A stretch of 46,320 nucleotides of DNA from JANQTF01 sp036835375. Lineage in GTDB: Bacteria > Bacteroidota > Bacteroidia > J057. The notes under the pieces are model-generated. The model was not told the origin of the DNA and did no database searches. It saw only the letters and a list, made by a program, of their open reading frames with translations. The first letter of the stretch is position 1. The number at the start of each line of letters is the position of its first letter. Location: the NCBI GenBank assembly GCA_036835375.1, contig DAITMB010000028.1, positions 1 to 46,320 of the forward strand, read 5' to 3'. This document shows positions 25,875-37,824 of this stretch, piece by piece. The translations under genes and the position numbers were made by a program.

Positions 25875-25910
25875 CCTTGAACTCCTCCTTTTTGGGGGAG
25901 TTCAAGGTTT
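25875..25910 (+). terminator. Rho-independent terminator after tuf
   Basis: CCTTGAACTCCTCC (25875-25888) pairs with GGGGGAGTTCAAGG (25894-25907), 14 pairs with one G-U and a T5 loop, followed by TTTCATTTTC. It separates tuf from tRNA-Trp. No strong promoter is visible in the 29 nt before tRNA-Trp, so some read-through is likely. Confidence 0.85.
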
Positions 25911-25939
25911 CATTTTCTACAGAAGGCTCCGGCCATCAC

Positions 25940-26012
25940 ACGGGTGTAGCTCAGCTGGTAGAGCGGCGGTCTCCAAAACCGTAGGCCGAGGGTTCGAATC
26001 CTTCCGCCCGTG
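25940..26012 (+). tRNA. tRNA-Trp (anticodon CCA)
   Basis: 73 nt. Acceptor ACGGGTG/CGCCCGT, anticodon loop CTCCAAA (CCA), T loop TTCGAAT, discriminator G as expected for tryptophan. Its 3' end is only 17 nt before secE, so it probably shares a transcript with secE-nusG. Confidence 0.97.
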
Positions 26013-26029
26013 CAAACTCACCACCGATC

Positions 26030-26221
26030 ATGTCAAAGTTCCGTCAAGTATTTAGAGAGTACACGGATGAACTCCTGTACAAGGTGCAATGGCCTACCTT
26101 AGAGGAATTGTACAGCAGCACCGTGACGGTATTGATTGCCTCATTGATGATTGCTTTGGTAATCGGCGCCATGGACCTCGTGTTCAAAAACGCTATGGGA
26201 GGTCTTTACTCATTGTTTTAA
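26030..26221 (+). CDS. secE: Preprotein translocase subunit SecE
   Basis: 63 residues, the short single-span SecE found in most bacteria. An amphipathic N-terminal helix holds the conserved KVQWPTLEEL, then one transmembrane helix (about 31-55: VTVLIASLMIALVIGAMDLV). SecE clamps SecY in the plasma membrane channel. It lies between tRNA-Trp and nusG, 18 nt from nusG, the universal secE-nusG order. Confidence 0.97.
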   Translation: MSKFRQVFREYTDELLYKVQWPTLEELYSSTVTVLIASLMIALVIGAMDLVFKNAMGGLYSLF

Positions 26222-26239
26222 ACATCCTTAAGCGGGAAG

Positions 26240-26782
26240 ATGTCCAAAGCGTGGTACGTCATACGTTCGATCAGCGGCAAGGAAAAGAAAGCCAAGCAGT
26301 ATCTCGAAAGCGAAATTGATCGTCTTCGTCTTCACGATGAGATCAGCCAAGTGCTGATCCCTACTGAGAAGGTATTTGAGATGCGCAATGGGAAGAAAAA
26401 GTTTCGTGAAAGAAGCTTTCTTCCGGGTTACATTCTCATAGAGTGTGAGATGAAGCCAGAACTCATGTCCGTGATCAAAGATGTGCCCAACATCATTGGT
26501 TTCCTCGGTGGTAAAAAAGGAGACGCTCCTGAGCCACTGCGTCTGACTGAGGTCAACAAGATTCTCGGAAAAGTGGACGAAATGAATGAGAAGGGCGAAA
26601 TGCCTGAAGACCCCTTCATCAAGGGAGAACCAGTCAAGGTCATGGAAGGTCCTTTCAATGGCTTCACTGGGATCGTCGATGAAGTGTACGAAGACAAAAA
26701 GAAACTAAAAGTAGTCGTCAAGATCTTCGGGCGTAATACCCCGATTGAGCTGAATTACTTCCAAGTTGAAAAGGAATATTAA
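26240..26782 (+). CDS. nusG: Transcription termination/antitermination factor NusG
   Basis: 180 residues. The NGN domain (about 1-110) starts KAWYVIRSISGKEKKAKQYL and includes the RNA polymerase clamp-binding SFLPGYILIE. The C-terminal KOW domain (about 125-180) has GEPVKVMEGPFNGFTGIVDE. NusG binds RpoB/RpoC and links transcription to ribosomes or Rho. It precedes rplK by 105 nt, a stretch in which I found neither a consensus promoter nor a terminator. Confidence 0.98.
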   Translation: MSKAWYVIRSISGKEKKAKQYLESEIDRLRLHDEISQVLIPTEKVFEMRNGKKKFRERSFLPGYILIECEMKPELMSVIKDVPNIIGFLGGKKGDAPEPLRLTEVNKILGKVDEMNEKGEMPEDPFIKGEPVKVMEGPFNGFTGIVDEVYEDKKKLKVVVKIFGRNTPIELNYFQVEKEY

Positions 26783-26887
26783 GATTTTCGCAAATCTCCA
26801 GTAGAAGACGAAGCCCTGTGAGCGGGTGCTTGATGTCTTGCTTCCACTGCTGAAAGACTTGCATCCCTGCAAAACTCACTTGAATCA

Positions 26888-27337
26888 ATGGCCAAGCAAA
26901 TACAAACGTACGTAAAGCTCCAGGTCAAAGGCGGTCAGGCCAACCCTGCACCCCCTATTGGTCCGGCACTTGGGTCCAAGGGACTCAACATCATGGAGTT
27001 TTGTAAGCGCTTCAATGCCGTTACGCAGGACAAGATGGGTCAGGTAGTCCCCGTGTTGATCACGGTCTACACCGACAAATCTTTCGACTTCGTCGTCAAA
27101 ACGCCTCCAGCACCAATCCTGTTGATGGAAGCAGCTAAGCTCAAATCAGGCTCACCAGAACCCAACCGGAATAAGGTAGGATCAGTGTCTTGGGATGTGG
27201 TGAAGCAAATCGCCGAAACGAAGATGCCAGACTTGAACTGTTTCACGGTGGAAAGTGCGATGAAAATGGTCGCAGGTACGGCTCGTAGCATGGGCATTAC
27301 TGTGAGTGGAACCCCTCCTTGGGAGGAAAACCAGTAA
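26888..27337 (+). CDS. rplK: 50S ribosomal protein L11
   Basis: 149 residues. The N-terminal domain has PAPPIGPALGSKGLNIM with the proline helix that mediates factor contacts; the C-terminal RNA-binding domain ends in GTARSMGITV. L11 binds the GTPase-associated 23S rRNA region and affects RelA and release factor function. It is followed 6 nt later by rplA, forming the usual L11 operon. In other bacteria L1 represses this operon by binding its leader; no obvious L1 site was recognised here. Confidence 0.99.
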   Translation: MAKQIQTYVKLQVKGGQANPAPPIGPALGSKGLNIMEFCKRFNAVTQDKMGQVVPVLITVYTDKSFDFVVKTPPAPILLMEAAKLKSGSPEPNRNKVGSVSWDVVKQIAETKMPDLNCFTVESAMKMVAGTARSMGITVSGTPPWEENQ

Positions 27338-27343
27338 CAAGAA

Positions 27344-28042
27344 ATGGCAACTCTCACTAAGAAGTACAAAGCTGCGTCCGCAGCCATTGATCGGGAAAAA
27401 AACTACGACCTCAAAGAAGCATGTCACCTCGTGAAAAAGGTTGCCTCTGCCAAATTTGATGAGTCCGTAGAGCTTCACGTCCGTCTCGGAGTGGATCCTC
27501 GCCAAGCGAACCAGATGGTTCGTGGTGTGGCAGCCCTCCCGCATGGAACCGGGAAAGAAGTCCGTGTCTTGGTGCTCACTACACCAGACAAAGAAGCTGA
27601 AGCCCGCGAAGCAGGAGCCGATCATGTTGGTCTGGACGATTACATTACCCAAATATCCAACGGCTGGACAGAGATCGATGTGATCATCTGTTCTCCCGAT
27701 GTGATGCCCAAAGTCGGTCGCTTAGGCCGCGTGTTGGGTCCCCGCGGGTTGATGCCCAACCCCAAAAGCGGGACTGTGACTCCAAACGTCGGCCAAGCCG
27801 TCAAGGAGGTGAAAGCCGGTAAGATCGACTTTAAAGTTGACAAAACTGGGATCATCCATGTGGCGGTAGGGAAGGTTTCCTTCTCTGAAGAGCAGATCTT
27901 GGAGAATACAACAGAGATGTTGCAGACGCTTCATCGACTCAAGCCACAAGGATCAAAGGGGATTTATTTCAAATCCATCACAATGGCTTCGACCATGGGT
28001 CCTGGTGTGCGTGTAGAGAAATCCAGTGTACCCGGAATCTAA
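27344..28042 (+). CDS. rplA: 50S ribosomal protein L1
   Basis: 232 residues, normal length. The signature VLGPRGLMPNPKSGTVT is intact, as are the KFDESVELHVRLGVDP start of domain I and the GTGKEVRVLVLT segment. L1 forms the mobile stalk at the E site and is often the autogenous repressor of rplKA. It is spaced 6 nt from both rplK and rplJ, so the three are clearly cotranscribed. Confidence 0.99.
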   Translation: MATLTKKYKAASAAIDREKNYDLKEACHLVKKVASAKFDESVELHVRLGVDPRQANQMVRGVAALPHGTGKEVRVLVLTTPDKEAEAREAGADHVGLDDYITQISNGWTEIDVIICSPDVMPKVGRLGRVLGPRGLMPNPKSGTVTPNVGQAVKEVKAGKIDFKVDKTGIIHVAVGKVSFSEEQILENTTEMLQTLHRLKPQGSKGIYFKSITMASTMGPGVRVEKSSVPGI

Positions 28043-28048
28043 TTTGCC

Positions 28049-28579
28049 ATGACGAAGGATCAGAAATTACAGCTAGTCAAAGATTTGGCTGAGAAGTTCA
28101 GGGAATTCCCCAACTTCTATCTTACCGACACCGGTGGCCTCACTGTGGCACAAGTATATGAGCTTCGTAAGCTCTGCTTTGAGTCCGGACTTCAAATGAC
28201 CATGGTGAAAAACACCCTGATCAAGAAGGCATTGGAAGAATTGGACGGTGACTTTTCGGAGGTATATCCTACCCTGAAGGAACCAACCTCCATCTTCTTT
28301 ACCACCACTGAAAGAGCCTCTGAACCTGCTAAGGTGATAGAGAAATTTCGCAAGCAATCTGCCAAACCCATCTTGAAAGCGGCCGTGATTGAAACGGCTG
28401 TTTACGTTGGGGATGACCAGATTCAAGCGCTCAAAGACCTCAAGTCCAAAGATCAACTCCTCGGAGAACTCATTGGATTGTTGCAAAGCCCAGCCAAGAA
28501 TGTGTTGTCCGCCCTTCAATCCGGTGGCTCCAAATTGGCAGGTATCCTTCAAACACTCTCTGAGCGCGAAGAAGCGTGA
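28049..28579 (+). CDS. rplJ: 50S ribosomal protein L10
   Basis: 176 residues. The N-terminal rRNA-binding domain has the L10 pattern (LAEKFREFPNFYLTDTGGL, MTMVKNTLIKKAL), and the C-terminal helix that docks L7/L12 dimers ends in LAGILQTLSEREE. L10 and L7/L12 form the ribosomal stalk. The gap to rplA is only 6 nt, so the long L10 leader used for autoregulation in Enterobacteria cannot be present in its usual place. A hairpin follows before rplL. Confidence 0.98.
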   Translation: MTKDQKLQLVKDLAEKFREFPNFYLTDTGGLTVAQVYELRKLCFESGLQMTMVKNTLIKKALEELDGDFSEVYPTLKEPTSIFFTTTERASEPAKVIEKFRKQSAKPILKAAVIETAVYVGDDQIQALKDLKSKDQLLGELIGLLQSPAKNVLSALQSGGSKLAGILQTLSEREEA

Positions 28580-28584
28580 CCGCA

Positions 28585-28633
28585 GGGCTAGCTTCCTTCG
28601 GGACTCGTTCCCGTAGCCCGTTCCTTATTTTTT
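28585..28633 (+). promoter_or_regulatory. Hairpin between rplJ and rplL, candidate attenuator
   Basis: Outer pair GGGCTA (28585-28590) with TAGCCC (28614-28619) encloses CGGGA (28599-28603) pairing with TCCCG (28609-28613). A T6 run follows at 28628-28633, slightly far for a classic terminator. Partial termination or mRNA processing between L10 and L7/L12 is plausible. Confidence 0.5.
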
Positions 28634-28645
28634 CGACACTGTTTT

Positions 28646-28673
28646 TTGAACAATAACGACTTTTTTAACTTCA
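28646..28673 (+). promoter_or_regulatory. Weak candidate internal promoter for rplL
   Basis: TTG (28646-28648), 17 nt, TAACTTCA (28666-28673), two mismatches from TAnnTTTG. It ends 6 nt before the rplL ATG. It could add transcripts for L7/L12, needed in four or more copies per ribosome, but the match is poor. Confidence 0.3.
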
Positions 28674-28679
28674 GAAACG

Positions 28680-29063
28680 ATGGCAGATCTGAAAGCTTTC
28701 GCAGAACAACTAGTCAACCTTACCGTCAAAGAGGTAAACGAATTGGCTAGCATTCTCAAAACCGAATATGGCATTGAGCCTGCAGCAGCAGCTGTGGCTG
28801 TAGCTGTAGCCCCTGGTGGCGGCAGCGACCAAGGCGCTGCTGAGGCCGTACAAACCGAATTCGACGTGATCCTCAAGAGCGCTGGCGGTGCCAAGCTCAC
28901 TGTGGTGAAAGTCGTGAAAGGTATCACTGACCTCGGACTCAAAGAAGCCAAGGCGCTCGTAGATGCTGCTCCTACTCCTATCAAAGAGAAAGTGAGCAGA
29001 GAAGAGGCTGAATCCATCAAAGCTCAATTGGTAGAAGCTGGTGCTGAGGTAGAAGTGAAGTAA
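28680..29063 (+). CDS. rplL: 50S ribosomal protein L7/L12
   Basis: 127 residues. The N-terminal dimerisation helices (1-35) are followed by an Ala/Val-rich hinge (about 38-52, AAAAVAVAVAPGGG) and the globular C-terminal domain with KTEFDVIL-type start, GLKEAKALVDAAP and the final EAGAEVEVK. It recruits translational GTPases to the ribosome. Flanked on both sides by hairpins that may set its transcript level relative to rplJ and rpoB. Confidence 0.99.
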   Translation: MADLKAFAEQLVNLTVKEVNELASILKTEYGIEPAAAAVAVAVAPGGGSDQGAAEAVQTEFDVILKSAGGAKLTVVKVVKGITDLGLKEAKALVDAAPTPIKEKVSREEAESIKAQLVEAGAEVEVK

Positions 29064-29099
29064 TAAACCTTTGCTGGATTCTCCAGTTCTACCTAAAAG

Positions 29100-29131
29100 A
29101 TAGGCCTGACTCTTGTAGTCAGGTCTATTTT
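29100..29131 (+). terminator. Attenuator-type terminator between rplL and rpoB
   Basis: ATAGGCCTGACT (29100-29111) pairs with AGTCAGGTCTAT (29117-29128), 12 pairs with one G-U and a 5-nt loop, followed by TTTT. It lies 37 nt after the rplL stop, the same relative place as the partial terminator of the E. coli rplL-rpoB region. No good promoter was found before rpoB, so read-through must feed rpoB. Confidence 0.75.
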
Positions 29132-29221
29132 CCCGTATTCTACAAAATCTTTCTTTTTGGCGCTCGCGCACTCGTTCCTACTTCCAGCCGCTCGCGTTTC
29201 ACCCAATAAACCCTCAAGGCA

Positions 29222-32200
29222 TTGAGCAACACCCATCAACCGAACCGTATTTCTTTCTCCAAGATCGGAAAGGTTCTCGAATACCCCGATTTCCTGGAAG
29301 TTCAATTGCGCTCGTTTCGGGAATTTATGCAGGTGGATACTCCACCCGATAAACGGAAGGAGGAGGGCCTTTTCAAAGTATTCAAGGAGAACTTCCCCAT
29401 CAGCGATGCAAGGGAAAATTTCGTTCTTGAATTTCTCGACTACTATATCGACCCGCCACGCTATTCTTTGAGCGAATGCAGAAGCCGGGGCCTTACTTAT
29501 TCCGTCGCCCTCAAAGCAAAACTTTTCCTTTACTGTACCGATCCCGAAAATGAGGACTTCGAGCCAGTAACTCAAGAAGTGTATCTCGGCAACATCCCTT
29601 ATATGTCTGCCGATGGAACCTTCATGATCAATGGAGCAGAGCGGGTGGTCGTCAGCCAGCTCCACCGCTCCCCCGGTGTATTCTTCGGCCAATCCTTCCA
29701 TGCGAATGGTTCTCGGCTCTATTCTGCCAGAATCATTCCTTTCAAAGGATCGTGGATTGAGTTTTCTTCGGACGTGAACAACGTCATGTACGCTTACATT
29801 GACCGGAAAAAGAAATTTCCAGTCACTACCCTCCTTCGTGCCATTGGATATGGTTCTGACAAGGAGATTCTCGAGATCTTCGGTCTGGCCGAGGAAGTTA
29901 AAGTCTCTAAAAATAATCTTAAGAAAGTCGTTGGCAGGAAATTGGCTGCGAGAATTCTTCGTACTTGGACCGAGGACTTTGTAGATGAAGACACGGGCGA
30001 AGTGGTGTCGATCACCAGAAATGAGGTTCTCTTTGAACGCGATCACATCATCGAGAAAGATGAAGTGGAGCAGATCCTCGACTCGGGAATTGCCAGTATG
30101 ATCTTGGTTTCTGAAGAAGCCAACGCAGCGGAGTATTCCATTATCTATAACACCCTTCAGAAGGACAATTCTAACTCTACGTCTGAGGCGGTGGATCTCA
30201 TCTACCGACAACTCCGCAATGCTGAACCACCAGATGAGGAGACTGCACGCGGGGTGATCGATAAGCTCTTCTTCTCTGACAAGCGCTATGACCTCGGGGA
30301 AGTAGGTAGATTTCGCTTGAACAAGAAGCTGCACAACGACTTCGAAGAAACAAGTCAAGTCCTCACCAAAAAGGATATCATCAAAATCGTGGAATATCTT
30401 GTGGAGCTTCAAAACTCCAAGACCCACGTGGATGACATCGACCACTTGAGCAACCGTCGTGTACGGACCGTTGGTGAGCAGCTATATGCACAGTTTAGTG
30501 TGGGCCTTGCACGCATGGCCAGAACGATTCGCGAGCGCATGAACATCCGCGACAACGAGGTGTTCACCCCTGCTGACTTGATCAACGCAAGGACACTTTC
30601 TAGCGTGATCAATTCCTTTTTTGGAACCAATCAGCTCAGCCAGTTCCTCGATCAGACCAATCCGCTCTCAGAGATCACCCACAAAAGAAGGGTCTCCGCA
30701 CTGGGGCCTGGCGGTCTTTCTCGAGAAAGAGCTGGATTTGAAGTTCGTGACGTTCACTATACCCACTACGGTCGCCTCTGCCCCATTGAGACACCTGAGG
30801 GGCCCAACATTGGACTGATTTCCTCCCTCTGCACCTACGCCAAAATCAACGACATGGGCTTCATCGAAACACCTTATCGCAAGGTGGACGATGGAACTGT
30901 GGCGCAGGTAGCGACTTACTTGAGTGCTGAGGAGGAAGACAATGTGATCATTGCGCAGTCAAACGCGCCGATCGACGAAAAGCGTCAATTCGTCAACGAC
31001 AAGGTCAAAGCTCGCAAAATGGGTGACTTCCCTGTCGTACTCCCTTCCACCGTGCGGTACATGGATGTCGCCCCGAACCAGATTGTGTCGGTTGCTGCTT
31101 CCTTGATTCCTTTCCTGGAAAATGATGACGCCAACCGTGCACTCATGGGATCGAACATGCAGCGCCAGGCAGTGCCTTTGCTTCGCTCCGAAGCTCCCAT
31201 TGTGGGAACTGGAATCGAAGGGAAAGTAGCACGCGATTCCCGGGCGATGATGATGGCGGAGAGAGAAGGGGTAGTCGAATATGTGGACGGCGCCAAAATC
31301 GTGATCCGCTACGATCGCTCTCCCATCGAAGATCTGGTCAGCTTCGACTCCGCCGTCGTCACCTACGACGTCACGAAGTTTAGCCGCACCAACCAAAATA
31401 CCTGTATCAACCTTCGCCCTGTAGTTCGTGCCGGAGATCGCGTGGATGAGACCACTGTGATCGCTGAAGGTTACTCTACAGAAGGCGGAGAGCTTGCCTT
31501 GGGCAAAAACCTTGTGGTTGCATTCATGCCTTGGCAGGGATACAACTTTGAAGATGCCATTGTGGTATCAGAGCGTGTTGTGTCTGAAGACATTTACACC
31601 TCGATTCACATCGACATGTTCGAAATGCAAGTGCGAGACACGAAGCGCGGGGAGGAAGAGTTGACCCGTGAAATTCCAAACGTCTCCGAAGACGCCATCA
31701 AGCACCTCGATGAGAATGGCCTGATTCGCATTGGCGCCGAAGTAAATCCTGGTGATATTTTGATCGGAAAGATCACTCCAAAGGGAGAGTCTGATCCTAC
31801 ACCAGAGGAAAAGTTGCTTCGCGCGATCTTCGGCGACAAAGCAGGCGACGTGAAAGATGCCTCTTTGCGTGTACCTCCGTCCTCTCATGGCGTGGTCATT
31901 GACAAAGTGCTATTTTCCAAGGAGAAGAAAGAAGCCAAAGTCAAAATCCGCGACAAAAAGCTTATCACTTCACTCGAAGAGCGCCTTCACCAAGACACGA
32001 CAGATCTCAACAATGAGATGATCTCCAAGTTGACACAACTGCTCGGAGAGTCGAAGTCAAAAGGTGTGAAGAACAAGTTCAACGAAGAAGTGATTCCCGC
32101 CGGGAAAAAGTTCACCGAGAAGACCATTCAAGCGATGAACTTCACGGACTTGGTTCCTAGTGGCTGGACCTCAGACGAAGAGTTGAACCAAAACATAGAA

Positions 32201-33025
32201 CAACTCTTCCAGAATTTCAAGCGCAAGCACGACCTCATTGAAGGACGTTTCCGCCGGGAAGAATACCAGATTCGCGTAGGAGATGAGCTTCCTTCCGGGA
32301 TTCTCAAGCTGGCCAAGGTATTCGTTGCCATGAAGCGCAAGCTGAAAGTGGGAGATAAAATGGCTGGTCGTCACGGAAACAAAGGGGTGGTTTCACGGAT
32401 CGTACCAGTCGAGGACATGCCGTTCCTGAATGATGGAACGCCCGTGGACATCGTTTTGAACCCACTGGGGGTGCCTTCTCGTATGAACTTGGGCCAAGTA
32501 TATGAAACCATTCTTGGATGGGCAGGAAGGAAGTTAGGCGTGAAGTATGCCACCCCAATTTTTGATGGTGCTTCCTACGAAGAGGTCAACGCAGAACTAC
32601 AAAAAGCTGGGTTGCCGACATTTGGTGTCACCCGCTTGATCAATGGCCAGACTGGCGAATATTTCCGAGAAGAAACCACTGTGGGGGTTGTGTACATGCT
32701 CAAGCTGATCCACTTGGTGGACGACAAAATGCACGCCCGCTCCATCGGTCCCTACTCGCTCATTACCCAGCAGCCGCTGGGTGGTAAAGCGCAGTTTGGT
32801 GGCCAGCGATTTGGAGAGATGGAAGTGTGGGCCTTGGAAGCCTTCGGAGCAGCTCACATCCTGCGTGAAATGCTCACGGTCAAGTCAGATGATGTCGTAG
32901 GTCGCGCCAAGGTATATGAGTCCATCGTCAAAGGCGATGTCCTTCCTATCCCAGGTGTACCGGAGTCTTTCAACGTGTTGATTCACGAATTGCGTGGACT
33001 GGCACTTGAAGTGACCCTTGAGTAA
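29222..33025 (+). CDS. rpoB: DNA-directed RNA polymerase subunit beta
   Basis: 1267 residues, typical of the phylum. Start: an in-frame TAA at 29207 leaves TTG at 29222 as the only usual initiation codon before the conserved RISFSKIGKVLEYPDFLEVQ. The rifampicin region QLSQFLDQTNPL..THKRRVSALGPGGL carries D477, H487 and S492, the sensitive residues equivalent to E. coli D516, H526 and S531. ETPEGPNIGLI, the GNKGVVSRI hinge and the C-terminal GGQRFGEMEVWALEAFGA that packs against RpoC are intact. With RpoC it forms the catalytic cleft. Upstream lies an attenuator hairpin and downstream another hairpin before rpoC. Confidence 0.99.
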   Translation: MSNTHQPNRISFSKIGKVLEYPDFLEVQLRSFREFMQVDTPPDKRKEEGLFKVFKENFPISDARENFVLEFLDYYIDPPRYSLSECRSRGLTYSVALKAKLFLYCTDPENEDFEPVTQEVYLGNIPYMSADGTFMINGAERVVVSQLHRSPGVFFGQSFHANGSRLYSARIIPFKGSWIEFSSDVNNVMYAYIDRKKKFPVTTLLRAIGYGSDKEILEIFGLAEEVKVSKNNLKKVVGRKLAARILRTWTEDFVDEDTGEVVSITRNEVLFERDHIIEKDEVEQILDSGIASMILVSEEANAAEYSIIYNTLQKDNSNSTSEAVDLIYRQLRNAEPPDEETARGVIDKLFFSDKRYDLGEVGRFRLNKKLHNDFEETSQVLTKKDIIKIVEYLVELQNSKTHVDDIDHLSNRRVRTVGEQLYAQFSVGLARMARTIRERMNIRDNEVFTPADLINARTLSSVINSFFGTNQLSQFLDQTNPLSEITHKRRVSALGPGGLSRERAGFEVRDVHYTHYGRLCPIETPEGPNIGLISSLCTYAKINDMGFIETPYRKVDDGTVAQVATYLSAEEEDNVIIAQSNAPIDEKRQFVNDKVKARKMGDFPVVLPSTVRYMDVAPNQIVSVAASLIPFLENDDANRALMGSNMQRQAVPLLRSEAPIVGTGIEGKVARDSRAMMMAEREGVVEYVDGAKIVIRYDRSPIEDLVSFDSAVVTYDVTKFSRTNQNTCINLRPVVRAGDRVDETTVIAEGYSTEGGELALGKNLVVAFMPWQGYNFEDAIVVSERVVSEDIYTSIHIDMFEMQVRDTKRGEEELTREIPNVSEDAIKHLDENGLIRIGAEVNPGDILIGKITPKGESDPTPEEKLLRAIFGDKAGDVKDASLRVPPSSHGVVIDKVLFSKEKKEAKVKIRDKKLITSLEERLHQDTTDLNNEMISKLTQLLGESKSKGVKNKFNEEVIPAGKKFTEKTIQAMNFTDLVPSGWTSDEELNQNIEQLFQNFKRKHDLIEGRFRREEYQIRVGDELPSGILKLAKVFVAMKRKLKVGDKMAGRHGNKGVVSRIVPVEDMPFLNDGTPVDIVLNPLGVPSRMNLGQVYETILGWAGRKLGVKYATPIFDGASYEEVNAELQKAGLPTFGVTRLINGQTGEYFREETTVGVVYMLKLIHLVDDKMHARSIGPYSLITQQPLGGKAQFGGQRFGEMEVWALEAFGAAHILREMLTVKSDDVVGRAKVYESIVKGDVLPIPGVPESFNVLIHELRGLALEVTLE

Positions 33026-33040
33026 GACACAAGCATATTC

Positions 33041-33067
33041 CCCGGTCGGTAGTTCCGACCGGGTTTT
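33041..33067 (+). terminator. GC-rich terminator-like hairpin between rpoB and rpoC
   Basis: CCCGGTCGG (33041-33049) pairs perfectly with CCGACCGGG (33055-33063) across TAGTT, followed by TTTTCCCC. It starts 15 nt after the rpoB stop. A nine-pair GC stem with T4 could terminate part of the transcripts or act as a processing site. Confidence 0.7.
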
Positions 33068-33069
33068 CC

Positions 33070-33096
33070 CCTTAGCTAAGGACATTAACATAGGAG
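33070..33096 (+). promoter_or_regulatory. Palindrome and Shine-Dalgarno site before rpoC
   Basis: CCTTAGCTAAGG (33070-33081) is a perfect 12-bp palindrome. AGGAG (33092-33096) lies 6 nt before the rpoC ATG. A clear Shine-Dalgarno site is notable in a phylum that mostly lacks them, and it supports independent translation of rpoC after the hairpin. Confidence 0.5.
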
Positions 33097-33102
33097 TCTC
33101 GC

Positions 33103-37428
<4,326 letters not shown>

Positions 37429-37516
37429 CGTGTGGTTGATTCCGGCTTTTGCATAGCTCAATCATAAGGATTGTCCTAGCCCAAGTCAGGAATGAAATGT
37501 CCATGAAAGCAAGCAT

Positions 37517-37548
37517 AGGCCAGTTTCCCAATGGGGAGCTGGCCTTTT
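37517..37548 (+). terminator. Terminator of the rpoBC operon
   Basis: AGGCCAG (37517-37523) pairs with CTGGCCT (37539-37545), with a further TCCC/GGGG-type pairing inside the loop, followed by T4. It starts 88 nt after the rpoC stop. A short TTG-started ORF (37449-37646) spans it and is rejected for that reason. Confidence 0.8.
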
Positions 37549-37824
37549 GCGAGTTGGTTCATCCGCGATCGCTTAACGCGGTCAACTATTTGACCTCCTC
37601 CGGCGGAAAAGGAATACTACTTGGCAGAGCGACGAAAAAGATCTAGAGAGGTAAATTTCGGGTTAGTAGCTTATCTTGCTATCGCGAACGTCTTTTTGAC
37701 CAGTGAGAAAATCAGCAGGACCAACCTATGACACGCTGACTTTTTGACCTTGTCAGGACCATTTATCGCTACTTACTCGATATGTGGATTTCGCCTTCCA
37801 CTGTTTTTTCAAGTTTACTTTCTT
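37549..37824. other. Intergenic stretch between rpoC terminator and PyrR-like gene
   Basis: About 275 bp without a supported gene. GACC/TTGACC-like words recur (for example near 37588, 37696 and 37744), but no exact promoter consensus could be assigned to the downstream gene. Confidence 0.4.

Noticed and set aside
24080..26020. tRNA cluster as integration site of a mobile element
   Set aside because: All tRNAs are complete, no duplicated tRNA ends or integrase gene are nearby, and the order is the usual housekeeping one.
29093..30445. 450-codon antisense ORF over rpoB
   Set aside because: Shadow of the conserved rpoB reading frame; no recognisable protein sequence.
37449..37646. 65-codon TTG-started ORF after rpoC
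   Set aside because: It spans the rpoC operon terminator hairpin, and the apparent peptide is a translation of that stem.
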